Below, piece after piece: positions 35,000-44,483 of a stretch of 64,000 nt of DNA. Source of the stretch: Fusibacter bizertensis (lineage in GTDB: Bacteria; Bacillota; Clostridia; Peptostreptococcales; Acidaminobacteraceae); the NCBI RefSeq assembly GCF_029914245.1, contig NZ_JARYZI010000001.1, positions 124,001 to 188,000 of the forward strand, given 5' to 3'. The notes beneath the pieces were generated by a model, which ran no database searches, had not been told where the DNA came from, and worked only from the letters and a program-made list of their open reading frames with translations. A program made the translations under genes and the position numbers. The first letter of the stretch is position 1. Every line of letters begins with the position of its first letter.

Positions 35000-36340
35000 T
35001 CAAAAGAACGGAAATTTAAAGCCCCCGCCTCTTTTCATCTTTTTCTCCATACCACCAAATTGCTTCATCATCTTCTTCGTTTGCTCAAATTGCTTTAGCA
35101 AACGATTTACTTCCGACACATGAACACCACAGCCAGTAGCGATTCTTTTCTTTCTGCTACCATTGATGATATCGGGCGTTTGTCTTTCTTTTGGCGTCAT
35201 AGACTGTATAATCGCCTTTGTGCGCACCAAATCTTTATCATTAACTTCGACACCTTTCATTGCTTTGCTGTTCATCCCCGGAAGCATGCCCAACAAGTCT
35301 CCAATTGGTCCCATATTCTGAATTTGTTCAAGTTGATCTAAGAAATCTTCTAAATCAAAACTTTGATTCTTCATTTTCTTTTCAAGCTTCTTAGCTTTTT
35401 CCTCATCGAAATTTTCTTGTGCTTTTTCGATAAGAGAAAGTACATCACCCATACCAAGGATACGAGATGCCATACGATCAGGATAAAACTCTTCAATATC
35501 AGTTAGTTTTTCTCCTATACATGCATATTTAATCGGCTTGCCTGTTACAGCGCGAACAGATAGTGCCGCTCCACCACGCGTATCTCCATCAAGTTTAGTG
35601 AGAATTACACCACTAATTTCAAGTTGGCTATTAAAATGTTCTGCTACATTAACAGCATCTTGCCCTGTCATAGAATCCAGTACCAAAAGAATCTCGTTTG
35701 GTGTAACAGCATCTTTAATTTGTATCAATTCTTGCATCAAATTTTCATCAATGTGCAAACGTCCAGCTGTATCAATAATGACGACATCATTGTTGAAGTG
35801 TATCGCGTGCGCCAAACCCGCTTTTGCAATATCAACAGGGCTTTTTTCATTGCCTTGCTCAAATACTGGTACATCTACTTTTTCACCAACAACTTTCAAT
35901 TGTTGAATAGCTGCCGGTCTATAAACGTCACAAGCGACCAAGAGTGGTCTTTTACCTTGCTTTTTTAATATGCTACCGAGTTTACCACAAGTCGTTGTTT
36001 TACCAGCACCTTGGAGACCAGCCATCAATATAACTGTAGGCGGTTTAGATCCAAAGTCTATTTTACTTTGTGTTTTACCCATCAAGTTGGTTAATTCTTC
36101 ATTTACTAATTTAATAACCTGTTGACCAGGTGTCAAACTTTGTAAAACAGATTCGCCAATAGCTCTTTCAGTAAGTGTATTGATAAAGTCTTTAACGACC
36201 TTGAAATTTACATCAGCTTCTAAAAGTGCAAGCTTGACTTCTCTCATAGCGTCTTTGACATCTTTTTCGTTTAATTTTCCTTTACCCCGCAACTGGTTAA
36301 AGGCGCCTTGTAGTTTTTCAGCTAAGCTTTCAAATGCCAC
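35000..36340 (-). CDS. ffh: Signal recognition particle protein Ffh
   Basis: Ffh binds signal peptides and SRP RNA and hands ribosomes to FtsY. The 446 residues have the N domain, the G domain with GLQGAGKTT at 108-116, VIIDTAGRLHIDENLM and TKLDGDTRGGAALSV, and the Met-rich M domain (NMGPIGDLLGMLPGMNSKAM; IINGSRKKRIATGCGVHVSE). Length is normal. The SRP RNA gene is not visible in this window. Confidence 0.98.
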   Translation of the reverse strand: MAFESLAEKLQGAFNQLRGKGKLNEKDVKDAMREVKLALLEADVNFKVVKDFINTLTERAIGESVLQSLTPGQQVIKLVNEELTNLMGKTQSKIDFGSKPPTVILMAGLQGAGKTTTCGKLGSILKKQGKRPLLVACDVYRPAAIQQLKVVGEKVDVPVFEQGNEKSPVDIAKAGLAHAIHFNNDVVIIDTAGRLHIDENLMQELIQIKDAVTPNEILLVLDSMTGQDAVNVAEHFNSQLEISGVILTKLDGDTRGGAALSVRAVTGKPIKYACIGEKLTDIEEFYPDRMASRILGMGDVLSLIEKAQENFDEEKAKKLEKKMKNQSFDLEDFLDQLEQIQNMGPIGDLLGMLPGMNSKAMKGVEVNDKDLVRTKAIIQSMTPKERQTPDIINGSRKKRIATGCGVHVSEVNRLLKQFEQTKKMMKQFGGMEKKMKRGGGFKFPFF

Positions 36341-36366
36341 TTATTGCCCTCCTATATGAGCTTCGT

Positions 36367-36708
36367 TTATTCGATTTCTTTTTCGATGATTTTTCGTACA
36401 TCTAAAATCAAACTTTCCGAATGCGTCGTTTCATATTCTTCAATCAGCTGAAGGATTTTTTCAAATGCTTTTTGTTTGTCACTAAATCGCTCATACAAAC
36501 CCAACTGGTTTTCATAGTTCTCAAGTACTTTTTCAGTTCTTTTAATGGTATCATGAACCGCTTGTCGACTTATGTTGTTTAGTTCTGAGATTTCACCAAG
36601 AGAGTAATCAAGGTTACAAAATAAATCCATAATCTCATTTTGTTTATCTGTCAACATCTTACCATAGAACAAATATAAAGCGTCCAGTCGCATCTTTTTC
36701 TCAAACAT
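36367..36708 (-). CDS. ylxM: SRP-associated helix-turn-helix protein YlxM
   Basis: YlxM is a small protein usually encoded with ffh; in streptococci it stimulates Ffh and FtsY. The 113 residues have the sigma-factor-region-4-like HTH (LGEISELNNISRQAVHDTIK) after YYGKMLTDKQ-type sequence (LYLFYGKMLTDKQNEIMDLF). A consensus SigA promoter ends only 13 bases before the ATG, so its transcript would have an unusually short leader. Confidence 0.95.
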   Translation of the reverse strand: MFEKKMRLDALYLFYGKMLTDKQNEIMDLFCNLDYSLGEISELNNISRQAVHDTIKRTEKVLENYENQLGLYERFSDKQKAFEKILQLIEEYETTHSESLILDVRKIIEKEIE

Positions 36709-36721
36709 AGCATCCTCACAA

Positions 36722-36750
36722 ATTATAAATCATATCGTAGTGTCTGTCAA
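36722..36750 (-). promoter_or_regulatory. Consensus SigA promoter for ylxM-ffh-rpsP
   Basis: TTGACA (36750-36745), 17 bases, TATAAT (36727-36722): a perfect match in both boxes and spacing. The start site, 6-8 bases after the -10, would leave about 6-9 bases before the ylxM ATG, cutting into the GAGG ribosome site. Confidence 0.8.
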
Positions 36751-36772
36751 GCAAAAAACCTTTACAACTTTT

Positions 36773-37690
36773 TTAATTGAATAAAGCCTCAACAAAATCA
36801 TGTGGATCAAAATTTTGAAGATCTTCAATCCCTTCACCCACACCTATAAGTTTTACTGGAATTCCAAGTTCTGAGTTAATTGCCATGACAACGCCTCCCT
36901 TAGCAGTTCCATCTAATTTTGTCAGAACAATTCCCGATACATTTGCAGCTTCATTAAACACTTTTGCTTGTTGAATCGCATTTTGACCTGTAGTCGCATC
37001 AAGCACTAGAAGCACTTCACGTTTTGTATTGGGATATTCTCTATCAATTACTCTAAAAACTTTTGAGAGTTCATTCATCAAATTAACTTTGTTATGAAGT
37101 CTTCCTGCAGTATCACAGATTAAGACATCTGTCTTCTTAGCTTTTGCTGATTGAATTGCATCAAAAATTACTGCCGCAGGATCAGAACCTTCCGACTGAT
37201 GAACGACATTGACACCCACTCGCTCACCCCAGACCATCAATTGGTCTATCGCGGCTGCTCTAAAAGTATCTGCAGCAGCAATAAGCACTGATTTACCCTC
37301 AGACTTTATATGATGTGCGATTTTGCCGATTGAAGTTGTCTTTCCGACACCATTTACACCAATAACAATTACAATCGTCGGTTCATCTCCAACATTAAAT
37401 GGAACACTGTTGTTCTCACGTAACATATCTTCAACTACATCTTTAAAAACATCTTTAACACCAGAAGCATCTTTGATCTTTCTTTGTTTAAGCGTTTCTC
37501 TAAGTCTTTCTATTAATTTATGCGTGGTTGGAATACCAACATCTGCAATTATTAATATTTCTTCTAATTCATCAAATAATTCATCATCAATTTCACCATA
37601 ATTATTAAATAAATCATCAATTTTATCTGTTATGCCTTTTCTAGTTTTATCTAGTCCGTCTTTTAGTTTATTAAAAAATGAAAATGCCAT
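36773..37690 (-). CDS. ftsY: Signal recognition particle receptor FtsY
   Basis: FtsY is the SRP receptor GTPase. The 305 residues have an N domain without the long acidic A domain of proteobacteria, as usual for Firmicutes, and G1 GVNGVGKTT at 111-119, LICDTAGRLHNKVNLMNELS, and TKLDGTAKGGVVMAINSELG. The N-terminal helix (FSFFNKLKDGLDKTRKG) may serve for membrane contact. It follows smc by 62 bases. Confidence 0.98.
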   Translation of the reverse strand: MAFSFFNKLKDGLDKTRKGITDKIDDLFNNYGEIDDELFDELEEILIIADVGIPTTHKLIERLRETLKQRKIKDASGVKDVFKDVVEDMLRENNSVPFNVGDEPTIVIVIGVNGVGKTTSIGKIAHHIKSEGKSVLIAAADTFRAAAIDQLMVWGERVGVNVVHQSEGSDPAAVIFDAIQSAKAKKTDVLICDTAGRLHNKVNLMNELSKVFRVIDREYPNTKREVLLVLDATTGQNAIQQAKVFNEAANVSGIVLTKLDGTAKGGVVMAINSELGIPVKLIGVGEGIEDLQNFDPHDFVEALFN

Positions 37691-37752
37691 AATGCCTCCT
37701 ATAGTGTCTAAATGAATTTCCTTTATTACTTTTGATTGATTCTATTTTATAT

Positions 37753-40700
37753 TTAATCTAGCTGAGCTGCAATATCTTCAAGTTTGACACTTAACACTTT
37801 GGAGATGCCATACTCCTCCATGGTCACACCATAAAGTGTATCTGCAACTTCCATTGTACCTTTACGGTGTGTGATGACAACAAACTGTGAATTCGCAGCA
37901 TATTCTTTTATGAAATCAGCAAAACGATAGACATTGACATCATCCAGCGCGGCTTCAATCTCATCAAGTATACAAAATGGTGTTGGTTTAGTTGATAAAA
38001 TTGCAAATAAAAGTGCTATTGCAGTTAATGCCTTTTCACCACCTGAAAGCAAGTTAATGCTTTGAAGTTTTTTTCCAGGTGGCTGTGCAATAATTTCAAT
38101 ATCACACTCTAAGATGTCATCATAATCAGTAAGAATAAGTTCAGCATCTCCACCATTAAAGAGAGATTTAAAAGTCCCTTTAAAATAATCATTGATAATC
38201 TCAAAATTCTCTTTGAACATGACAATCATTTTCTTTTCAAGGTCTACAATTATTTTTTCTAGCTGCCCAATAGCCTCAAGTAAATCTTTCTTTTGTTCCG
38301 TTAAGAAAGTAAATCGTGTAGAAACCTCTTCATATTCTTTAATCGCGTTAATATTTACAGTACCCAACAGCTTAAGTTCCGACCTCAACTGTTTCATCTC
38401 AGATTTTTGATAAGGTACTTCCTCGATTTGTAATGCTTCAGCAATACTCATTTCGTATTTTTCCCAAAGTTCTGATACAACTGTATCTTTTTCAACTTCA
38501 ATTTTTGCTTTCTTAACTTCGAGTTTATGCAATTGATCTTTTGTGCTTTCGTGTTTAGTACTTAAATTAGTAAGTTCTTTAGTTATCTGATCCAACGCCT
38601 TATATTCGCCTTGTTTAACCACAGATCTCTCTTCGATATCCTTTTTACAAGCTTGTAAGTCTGTACTTATTTGAATCAATCTCTTTGACATTTCTGCAAC
38701 TTGTTCGTCATATACTGCATTACGTTCATTAAAATCGACAATTTGTTTTTTTCTCATTTCAAGACGTTGTTCATGCGTCTCCATATCATCTTGGATCCTA
38801 AGTACCTCACGTTGTTTAAAAGCAATTGTTTGATCAAGTGAAGCAATCTTAATTTTCAGTGCATTACTATCCTCTGTAAGGCGTTTAACTTCTATTTCCA
38901 GTGCTTCAAGGCTGTCATTTGCATCGGTTAGAGCGTTTTCAACTGCACTCACTTCTTTTGTAAGAGATGCAATCAACAATTTATTAGATTCAATTGTTTC
39001 AAGCGATTCATCGTATTCTTGTAAAAGAGTAGTGTAATCGGCTTTATACTTTTCATATACATCTTTCGAAGCCCCAACAGCTTGATCGTGATTGTCTCTT
39101 ACATGCTCTAACCTGATAATCTCAAGCCTTAACTTATCTTGATCTTCACGAATCATCTTCACACGCATCTCATGATCTAACACAGTCATATTTAGCTGTT
39201 CTATTTTCTCCGAAAGACTAGACTTTGATGCTGTTAGTTTATCTATGAGCTCTCCTAGTTCTGTGATACGTCGTTTCCGCCCTAATATATTTGAGACTTT
39301 TGATCTAAAAGAACCACCAGAGATCGCGCCTCCTGGTACAAGTATATCTCCTTGAAGTGTAATTACTTTATACTTTAGATTTTTGATGCGAATCAGACGA
39401 CTTGCGGTATCAAAGTCCTCTACAATCAGAATTCTACCAAGTAAAAACTCAGAAAGATTTTCAAATTTTTTATCTACTTTAACAAGGTCTTTCGCTACAC
39501 CTATAAATCCGGCTTCGTTCTTAGCTTTATTGATTAGCTCTGATTGTTGACCTTTTTCTTCTAAATTCTCAAGTGGCAAAAAAGTCACACGACCTAAATT
39601 GTTTTTTCTCAAATAATCAATTGATCTTTTAGCATCCGAAATTTTTTCACATACAATATTTTGTATCGCACGACCTAAAGCGACTTCAATAGCAACTTCA
39701 TATTTCTTTGGCACTTCAATTATTGTTGCAACTATACCGATAATTCCCGATTGATCTTCGAGTCTCATCAAGATATCTTTAACGCCTTTATCGTAACCAT
39801 CAAACTCTTCTTCTAAAGTTTTTAATAGCTTGTGTTCCGTTTCAGCTTGTGACAATTGATTATTTGTTATTTCAAATTCTTTAACTGACTCAAGCTGCGT
39901 TTTTTTATTGTACTCCATAAATTGAATAGCACTTGCAAGCTTTTCATTTAAATCGCTTTTTTGTTGATTTGAAGACTCTAGAATCTTAAGAACTGCTTCT
40001 TTATCAGTGGTTGATTGCTCTATAATCGTATTTTGTAGTGCCAGTTGTTCCTTTAAACCTAAGATTTTTTCATTTAAAGTGCCACTTAAACGCGTCAAAG
40101 TATCATTCTCTTGTTTCTTCAGTTCAATCTGATTTAACTGATCAATAACACCGCGTTTGTGCTGATCATTGGCAAATTTGGTATCTATCAAAGACTGTTC
40201 AGCACCACTTAGTTTATCAAGCAAAGCACTAAGTTTTTCAGTATTTATTTTATGTTCTTCATCTAACGCTTCTTTTTCATCTGATAGTAGTTCCAACCCT
40301 CGAGTCGTATTTTTCTTACTATCTTCAAGCTCACCCAATTCTTCTTCAAGTCTTTTGATATTTAAAGTTGTATTGGCGATTTTTTCTTGAACAAGCTCCT
40401 TGTCACCATGAGTTTTACTTTCGTAGTTCTGAAGTTCATGAAACTGTGCTTCAAGCGCCCTTATTTCTTTATTGATGTCATACATTTGACGATCTTTGTC
40501 ATTGTAAACTGCTTTAAGATCGACCTGACTATCATCAATTGCTTTAAGAAGATCTTCTAAAGAGCGCATCTGTTCTAAATATTCTAACAGAGATTGTTCA
40601 CATTCCAAATAACGCTTAGCATAATAATTAAGTTCAATATTTTTAAGCGCTTCCGTTAAGTCTATATATTGTTTTGCTCTTTCACTTTCAAGTTTAAGTG

Positions 40701-41310
40701 GTTCTACGCGATCTTCGATCTCAGATAGAATATCTTGAATACGAAGTAAATTTTCGTTAGTTGCTTTTAACTTCTTTTGAGACTCTTGTTTTCTCGACTT
40801 ATACTTGATAATGCCTGCTGCTTCTTCAAATAACAATCGACGTTCATCTTTATTGTTACTTAAAATCTCATCAATCCTGCCTTGTCCAATAATCGAATAG
40901 CCTTCACGTCCAATTCCTGTATCCATAAAAAGCTCTCTAACATCTTTTAGACGACAAGGTAATTGGTTGATGAAATATTCACTTTCACCAGATCTATGAA
41001 CGCGCCTGACAACAGTAATTTCTTCATAATCTAGCGGGAAAAACTGACTGGTATTATCAAAAGTTAATTTAACTTCTGCAAGTCCTAGTGATTTACGATG
41101 TTTAGTTCCATTAAAGATAACATCTTCCATTTTGTTTCCGCGTAGTGTCTTAACACGTTGCTCCCCTAAGACCCACCTTACCGCATCAGTAATATTGCTT
41201 TTTCCACTTCCGTTAGGTCCCACAACACATGTTACGCCCTCTCGAAATTCTACTACTGTTTTATCAGCAAAGGATTTAAACCCTCTCATCTCTACTCGTT
41301 TTAAATACAC
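37753..41310 (-). CDS. smc: Chromosome segregation ATPase SMC
   Basis: SMC compacts and segregates the chromosome with ScpAB. The 1185 residues have the Walker A loop GPNGSGKSN at about 32-40, two long coiled coils (about 165-505 and 680-1000), and a hinge at about 510-665 with GIVATIIEVPKKYEVAIEVA. The C-terminal head has the signature LLSGGEKALTAIALLF and Walker B FCILDEIEAALDD. It is complete. The scp genes are not in the window. Confidence 0.98.
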   Translation of the reverse strand: MYLKRVEMRGFKSFADKTVVEFREGVTCVVGPNGSGKSNITDAVRWVLGEQRVKTLRGNKMEDVIFNGTKHRKSLGLAEVKLTFDNTSQFFPLDYEEITVVRRVHRSGESEYFINQLPCRLKDVRELFMDTGIGREGYSIIGQGRIDEILSNNKDERRLLFEEAAGIIKYKSRKQESQKKLKATNENLLRIQDILSEIEDRVEPLKLESERAKQYIDLTEALKNIELNYYAKRYLECEQSLLEYLEQMRSLEDLLKAIDDSQVDLKAVYNDKDRQMYDINKEIRALEAQFHELQNYESKTHGDKELVQEKIANTTLNIKRLEEELGELEDSKKNTTRGLELLSDEKEALDEEHKINTEKLSALLDKLSGAEQSLIDTKFANDQHKRGVIDQLNQIELKKQENDTLTRLSGTLNEKILGLKEQLALQNTIIEQSTTDKEAVLKILESSNQQKSDLNEKLASAIQFMEYNKKTQLESVKEFEITNNQLSQAETEHKLLKTLEEEFDGYDKGVKDILMRLEDQSGIIGIVATIIEVPKKYEVAIEVALGRAIQNIVCEKISDAKRSIDYLRKNNLGRVTFLPLENLEEKGQQSELINKAKNEAGFIGVAKDLVKVDKKFENLSEFLLGRILIVEDFDTASRLIRIKNLKYKVITLQGDILVPGGAISGGSFRSKVSNILGRKRRITELGELIDKLTASKSSLSEKIEQLNMTVLDHEMRVKMIREDQDKLRLEIIRLEHVRDNHDQAVGASKDVYEKYKADYTTLLQEYDESLETIESNKLLIASLTKEVSAVENALTDANDSLEALEIEVKRLTEDSNALKIKIASLDQTIAFKQREVLRIQDDMETHEQRLEMRKKQIVDFNERNAVYDEQVAEMSKRLIQISTDLQACKKDIEERSVVKQGEYKALDQITKELTNLSTKHESTKDQLHKLEVKKAKIEVEKDTVVSELWEKYEMSIAEALQIEEVPYQKSEMKQLRSELKLLGTVNINAIKEYEEVSTRFTFLTEQKKDLLEAIGQLEKIIVDLEKKMIVMFKENFEIINDYFKGTFKSLFNGGDAELILTDYDDILECDIEIIAQPPGKKLQSINLLSGGEKALTAIALLFAILSTKPTPFCILDEIEAALDDVNVYRFADFIKEYAANSQFVVITHRKGTMEVADTLYGVTMEEYGISKVLSVKLEDIAAQLD

Positions 41311-41323
41311 AGATGCACCTCTA

Positions 41324-42385
41324 TCAATTCATTATTGTTATTTTGGTTATATGATCATCTATAGCAATCCATACTGTATTGTAATCAACTTCCAAATTAC
41401 TTTTAATTACCATTTGTTTATGACCAATCGATAACATATCAAAAAAAGATTTTAAATTTATTTTATTTTGACCAATCATCATGGATAGTTGGGACGGATG
41501 TGTCCATATGCTAATACACTTAAAATTGTTGACCTTCTGAATATTATTTTTAAGCCAAGCCTCAACTTTGTTTTTAAAAACTTTACTTAAAACCAATTCT
41601 CCAAAAGCAGGATGAAATGGACCTGCTATAACTGCGCTATCAAAATCTATTAAATCAGTTCTTTGAAGGCCCATGCGAATAACTGGAATATGATGATGAT
41701 TTAATTCATTTAGAGCCCAAGCACACCACAGCATTGCATCATCAACCGTTAGTGGCTTGTACATTCCATTTAAATAGATCGCTTCAAGCTCAGTGTCTTT
41801 AATCACCAAAGCTGGATACAACCTTACACAGCTTGGTTCCAGTCGAACAGTCTCAGCAACAGAGCTTCGAAATTTTTCAAAATTATCACCTGGTAACCCC
41901 AACATCAACTGAATTCCCACTTCAATTCCAGCAATTTTTAGTCTAGTTACTGCCTCAGCAACTACAGAACTTGAGTGTCCACGCTTTGAAACGATTAAAA
42001 CTTGATCATCAAAAGATTGACACCCCAGTTCAACTAAGTCCACTTTGTACTTAATCAGGGTTTTGATCACCTTTTCATCTACATAATCAGGGCGAGTGGA
42101 CAATCGAATTTTATCAACCAAACCACGCTGTTTTAAATCAGAAGCCACGCTCAGGTATGCATCTTGCCTCACCTTTTCTATACCAGTGAAACTACCACCA
42201 AAAAAAGCGAGCTCGATTTGATCTCGCTTCATGGTTTCTAAATAACTTTGCACAAAAGCTTCAAGTTCATTGGGTGAAATGGCATCGTCTACACCGTTTA
42301 TTTTACGTTGGTTACAAAACACACAATCATTAGGACATCCCATATGTGAAACAAAAACTGGGATAATTCCAACACTATTTTTCAT
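41324..42385 (-). CDS. Radical SAM protein (Elp3-like)
   Basis: A 353-residue radical SAM protein. The iron-sulfur cluster motif CPNDCVFC lies near the N-terminus (about residues 17-24 with the ATG at 42385, which has AGAGG 10 bases upstream; a TTG 3 codons earlier is too close). It continues with ELAFFGGSFTGIEKVRQDAY and LSTRPDYVDEKVIKTL, the Elp3/YhcC pattern. There is no acetyltransferase domain, so it is not full Elp3. Its substrate is unknown. The place between rnc and smc is common in clostridia. Confidence 0.88.
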   Translation of the reverse strand: MKNSVGIIPVFVSHMGCPNDCVFCNQRKINGVDDAISPNELEAFVQSYLETMKRDQIELAFFGGSFTGIEKVRQDAYLSVASDLKQRGLVDKIRLSTRPDYVDEKVIKTLIKYKVDLVELGCQSFDDQVLIVSKRGHSSSVVAEAVTRLKIAGIEVGIQLMLGLPGDNFEKFRSSVAETVRLEPSCVRLYPALVIKDTELEAIYLNGMYKPLTVDDAMLWCAWALNELNHHHIPVIRMGLQRTDLIDFDSAVIAGPFHPAFGELVLSKVFKNKVEAWLKNNIQKVNNFKCISIWTHPSQLSMMIGQNKINLKSFFDMLSIGHKQMVIKSNLEVDYNTVWIAIDDHITKITIMN

Positions 42386-43076
42386 TAGTAACAAGCCTCT
42401 TTAATCCTTCTTTTGCTGCTTCCTGTTCAGATTCTTTTTTACTATGACCAGAACCGATACCTATCGTCTCATCGTTAAGTTTAACTTCAGTAAAGAAAAT
42501 TTTCGAATGATCTGGGCCCTCTTCTCTTACAATTTCATATTTTATACGATTGCCTTTTTGAACCTGTATGACTTCCTGTAACCTTGTCTTATAATCTACA
42601 AAGAGCTTTCCTTGTACAGCATCCTCTATAATTGGTTTTAATTGACTTAGAACAAATTTCCTTGCACATTCCATACCACCATCTAGAAAAATAGCTGCAA
42701 TTAAAGCTTCAAACGCATCTGATAAAATAGACGTTCTTTCTCTACCACCTGTAAGTTCTTCTCCTCTACCAAAGAGCATAAACTCACCTATGCGTAAAGC
42801 TCTAGAAGCTTCGCCTAAAGATGCCTCGCAGACAATCTTTGCTCTGATTTTAGTAAGTTGACCTTCTTCGAGTTGCGCGTAGTGACTAAATAAAAATTCA
42901 CTGATAGTTAGTCCCAAAACGGAATCACCTAAGAATTCTAATCGTTCGTTATTTTTTAATTTTGCTTTTTTGTTCTCATTTGAATATGAGCTATGTGTTA
43001 AAGCTCTAATCAAATAATGTGAATCCTGAAACTTGTAGCCAATAAGGCTCTCCAATTCAACAAATCTTGCTTCCAT
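42375..43076 (-). CDS. rnc: Ribonuclease III
   Basis: RNase III cuts double-stranded RNA, for example in rRNA maturation. I start at the ATG at 43076 (MEARFVELESL), which has AAGAAAGGA 7 bases upstream; the ATG at 43094 has no ribosome site. The 233 residues have the catalytic signature ERLEFLGDSVLGL (about 44-56), the second metal region ILSDAFEALIAAIFLDGG, and a double-stranded RNA-binding domain at the C-terminus. The leader forms a long hairpin, a possible target of the enzyme itself. Confidence 0.97.
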   Translation of the reverse strand: MEARFVELESLIGYKFQDSHYLIRALTHSSYSNENKKAKLKNNERLEFLGDSVLGLTISEFLFSHYAQLEEGQLTKIRAKIVCEASLGEASRALRIGEFMLFGRGEELTGGRERTSILSDAFEALIAAIFLDGGMECARKFVLSQLKPIIEDAVQGKLFVDYKTRLQEVIQVQKGNRIKYEIVREEGPDHSKIFFTEVKLNDETIGIGSGHSKKESEQEAAKEGLKRLVTNEK

Positions 43077-43107
43077 AATTTTTCCTTTCTTCATCTAGAA
43101 AGGGCAC

Positions 43108-43159
43108 TTAAATATATTATTACTCTTTGGAGTCAATCATTGCGTCATAATATATTTAA
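43108..43159 (-). other. Long hairpin in the rnc leader
   Basis: A perfect 13-bp AT-rich stem (TTAAATATATTAT / ATAATATATTTAA) encloses 26 bases that contain a small ACTC/GAGT hairpin. It lies wholly in the predicted rnc leader, between the start site (about 43179) and the ribosome site. GTGCCC occurs as a direct repeat on both sides of it on the transcript. Confidence 0.6.
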
Positions 43160-43185
43160 ACGACCTTTAAATGGGCACACTATTC

Positions 43186-43214
43186 ATTTTATAATTTTAC
43201 TTAGAAAAAGACAA
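43186..43214 (-). promoter_or_regulatory. SigA promoter for rnc
   Basis: TTGTCT (43214-43209), 17 bases, TAAAAT (43191-43186). It lies after the plsX terminator, so rnc and the radical SAM and smc genes are transcribed from here with a leader of about 100 bases. Confidence 0.65.
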
Positions 43215-43222
43215 TGCTTTAA

Positions 43223-43258
43223 TTAAAAAAAGCCCTTGTCAGACAAGAACAAGGGCTT
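43223..43258 (-). terminator. Terminator after plsX
   Basis: On the transcript AAGCCCTTGT / ACAAGGGCTT, a 10-bp stem with a 9-base loop, followed by TTTTTAATT. It begins 70 bases after the plsX stop. No acpP gene lies between plsX and rnc. Confidence 0.9.
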
Positions 43259-43328
43259 AGGTCCTAATTTATTTCTGGTTTTACTTTTTTACTTTCGGTT
43301 ACAGATTACTTTTAGAATTTTCTTTAGT

Positions 43329-44357
43329 TTATACTTCTGATTCTTGTTCCTCTTTCATCTCTGGCTTTGGAAATGAAGCAACTTTTTTCTTGATTTCTTC
43401 AACCAAATGACTATCTAGACCAATTTGTGCATATTTAATTGCATTCATAAAAGCTTTGGCATTGGAAGAACCGTGTGCCTTAACAACAAGTCCATTGAGA
43501 CCTAGAAGTGGCGCTCCACCGTATTCTGTGTAATCAAGCATCTTCTTGAAGTCGCTCAAATTGTTTTTAAGGATCATACCACCTATTTTTCCAATCATAT
43601 TTTTCATAATTTGCGTTTTTAGTCCCGCTACAAGCTGTAGTGCAACACCTTCAGTTAACTTAAGTATGATGTTACCCGTAAAGCCATCTGCGACAATTAC
43701 ATCTACGTTGCCACTAGGAACGTCTCTTCCTTCGACATTCCCAACAAAGTTTAGATCCGTCTCTTTTAACAGTTGATGTGTTTCAATATAAAGTGGGGTG
43801 CCTTTGGTTTCTTCAGCACCAATATTTACAAGTGCAACTTTAGGCTGCTTGATCCCAATTACCTTTTCTGCATACATACTTCCCATATATGCAAATTCAA
43901 TAAGATTTCTTGATTTACATTCTGCGTTTGCACCTGCATCGACTAAAACAGATGCACCAACCATTGTTGGATATATTGTACACAGTGCAGGTCTACTTAT
44001 ACCCTTGATTCGTCCAACTTTTAGCAGTCCACCCGCTAGAAGTGCTCCTGTATTTCCAGCAGATACAAAAGCATCGATTTCACCTTTTCTAAGTGCTTTT
44101 AGACCTACAACCATAGATGAATCATCTTTTGATTTAATAGCCTTAACAGGTTTATCATCGTTTTCTATAACTTCAGTAGTATGTACAACTTCTATTCTTG
44201 ATTGTTCGTACTTATACTTGTTCAGTTCATTTTTAATTTTAACCTCATCGCCATAGATGACTATGTTACTAGCAACAAGAGATAGTGCGTCTACAGCACC
44301 TTTTACTGTTTCTATCGGGCCATGATCGCCACCCATTCCGTCAAAACCAATTTTCAT
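43329..44357 (-). CDS. plsX: Phosphate acyltransferase PlsX
   Basis: PlsX makes acyl-phosphate from acyl-ACP for phospholipid synthesis. I use the ATG at 44357 (MKIGFDGMGGDHGP), which has GAGGTG 4 bases upstream, rather than the ATG four codons earlier. The 342 residues contain AIKSKDDSSMVVGLKALRKG, AFVSAGNTGALLAGGLLKVG and VDVIVADGFTGNIILKLTEG. Length is normal. It follows rpmF after a strong terminator. The fab genes often found next are absent from the window. Confidence 0.97.
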   Translation of the reverse strand: MKIGFDGMGGDHGPIETVKGAVDALSLVASNIVIYGDEVKIKNELNKYKYEQSRIEVVHTTEVIENDDKPVKAIKSKDDSSMVVGLKALRKGEIDAFVSAGNTGALLAGGLLKVGRIKGISRPALCTIYPTMVGASVLVDAGANAECKSRNLIEFAYMGSMYAEKVIGIKQPKVALVNIGAEETKGTPLYIETHQLLKETDLNFVGNVEGRDVPSGNVDVIVADGFTGNIILKLTEGVALQLVAGLKTQIMKNMIGKIGGMILKNNLSDFKKMLDYTEYGGAPLLGLNGLVVKAHGSSNAKAFMNAIKYAQIGLDSHLVEEIKKKVASFPKPEMKEEQESEV

Positions 44358-44419
44358 TTTGCACCTCATCTAATTCTCTTTATTTACAACACTTGTTTTT
44401 ATTTATTTTAATGATAAAG

Positions 44420-44462
44420 AAAAAAAGTAAAAAAGGCAATAGCCTAATTGACTATTGCCTTT
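44420..44462 (-). terminator. Terminator after rpmF
   Basis: On the transcript AAAGGCAATAG / CTATTGCCTTT, an 11-bp stem with a 9-base loop, then TTTACTTTTTTTC. It begins 21 bases after the rpmF stop. Confidence 0.9.
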
Positions 44463-44483
44463 GCAAGAAGCTCATGCCTCTAA

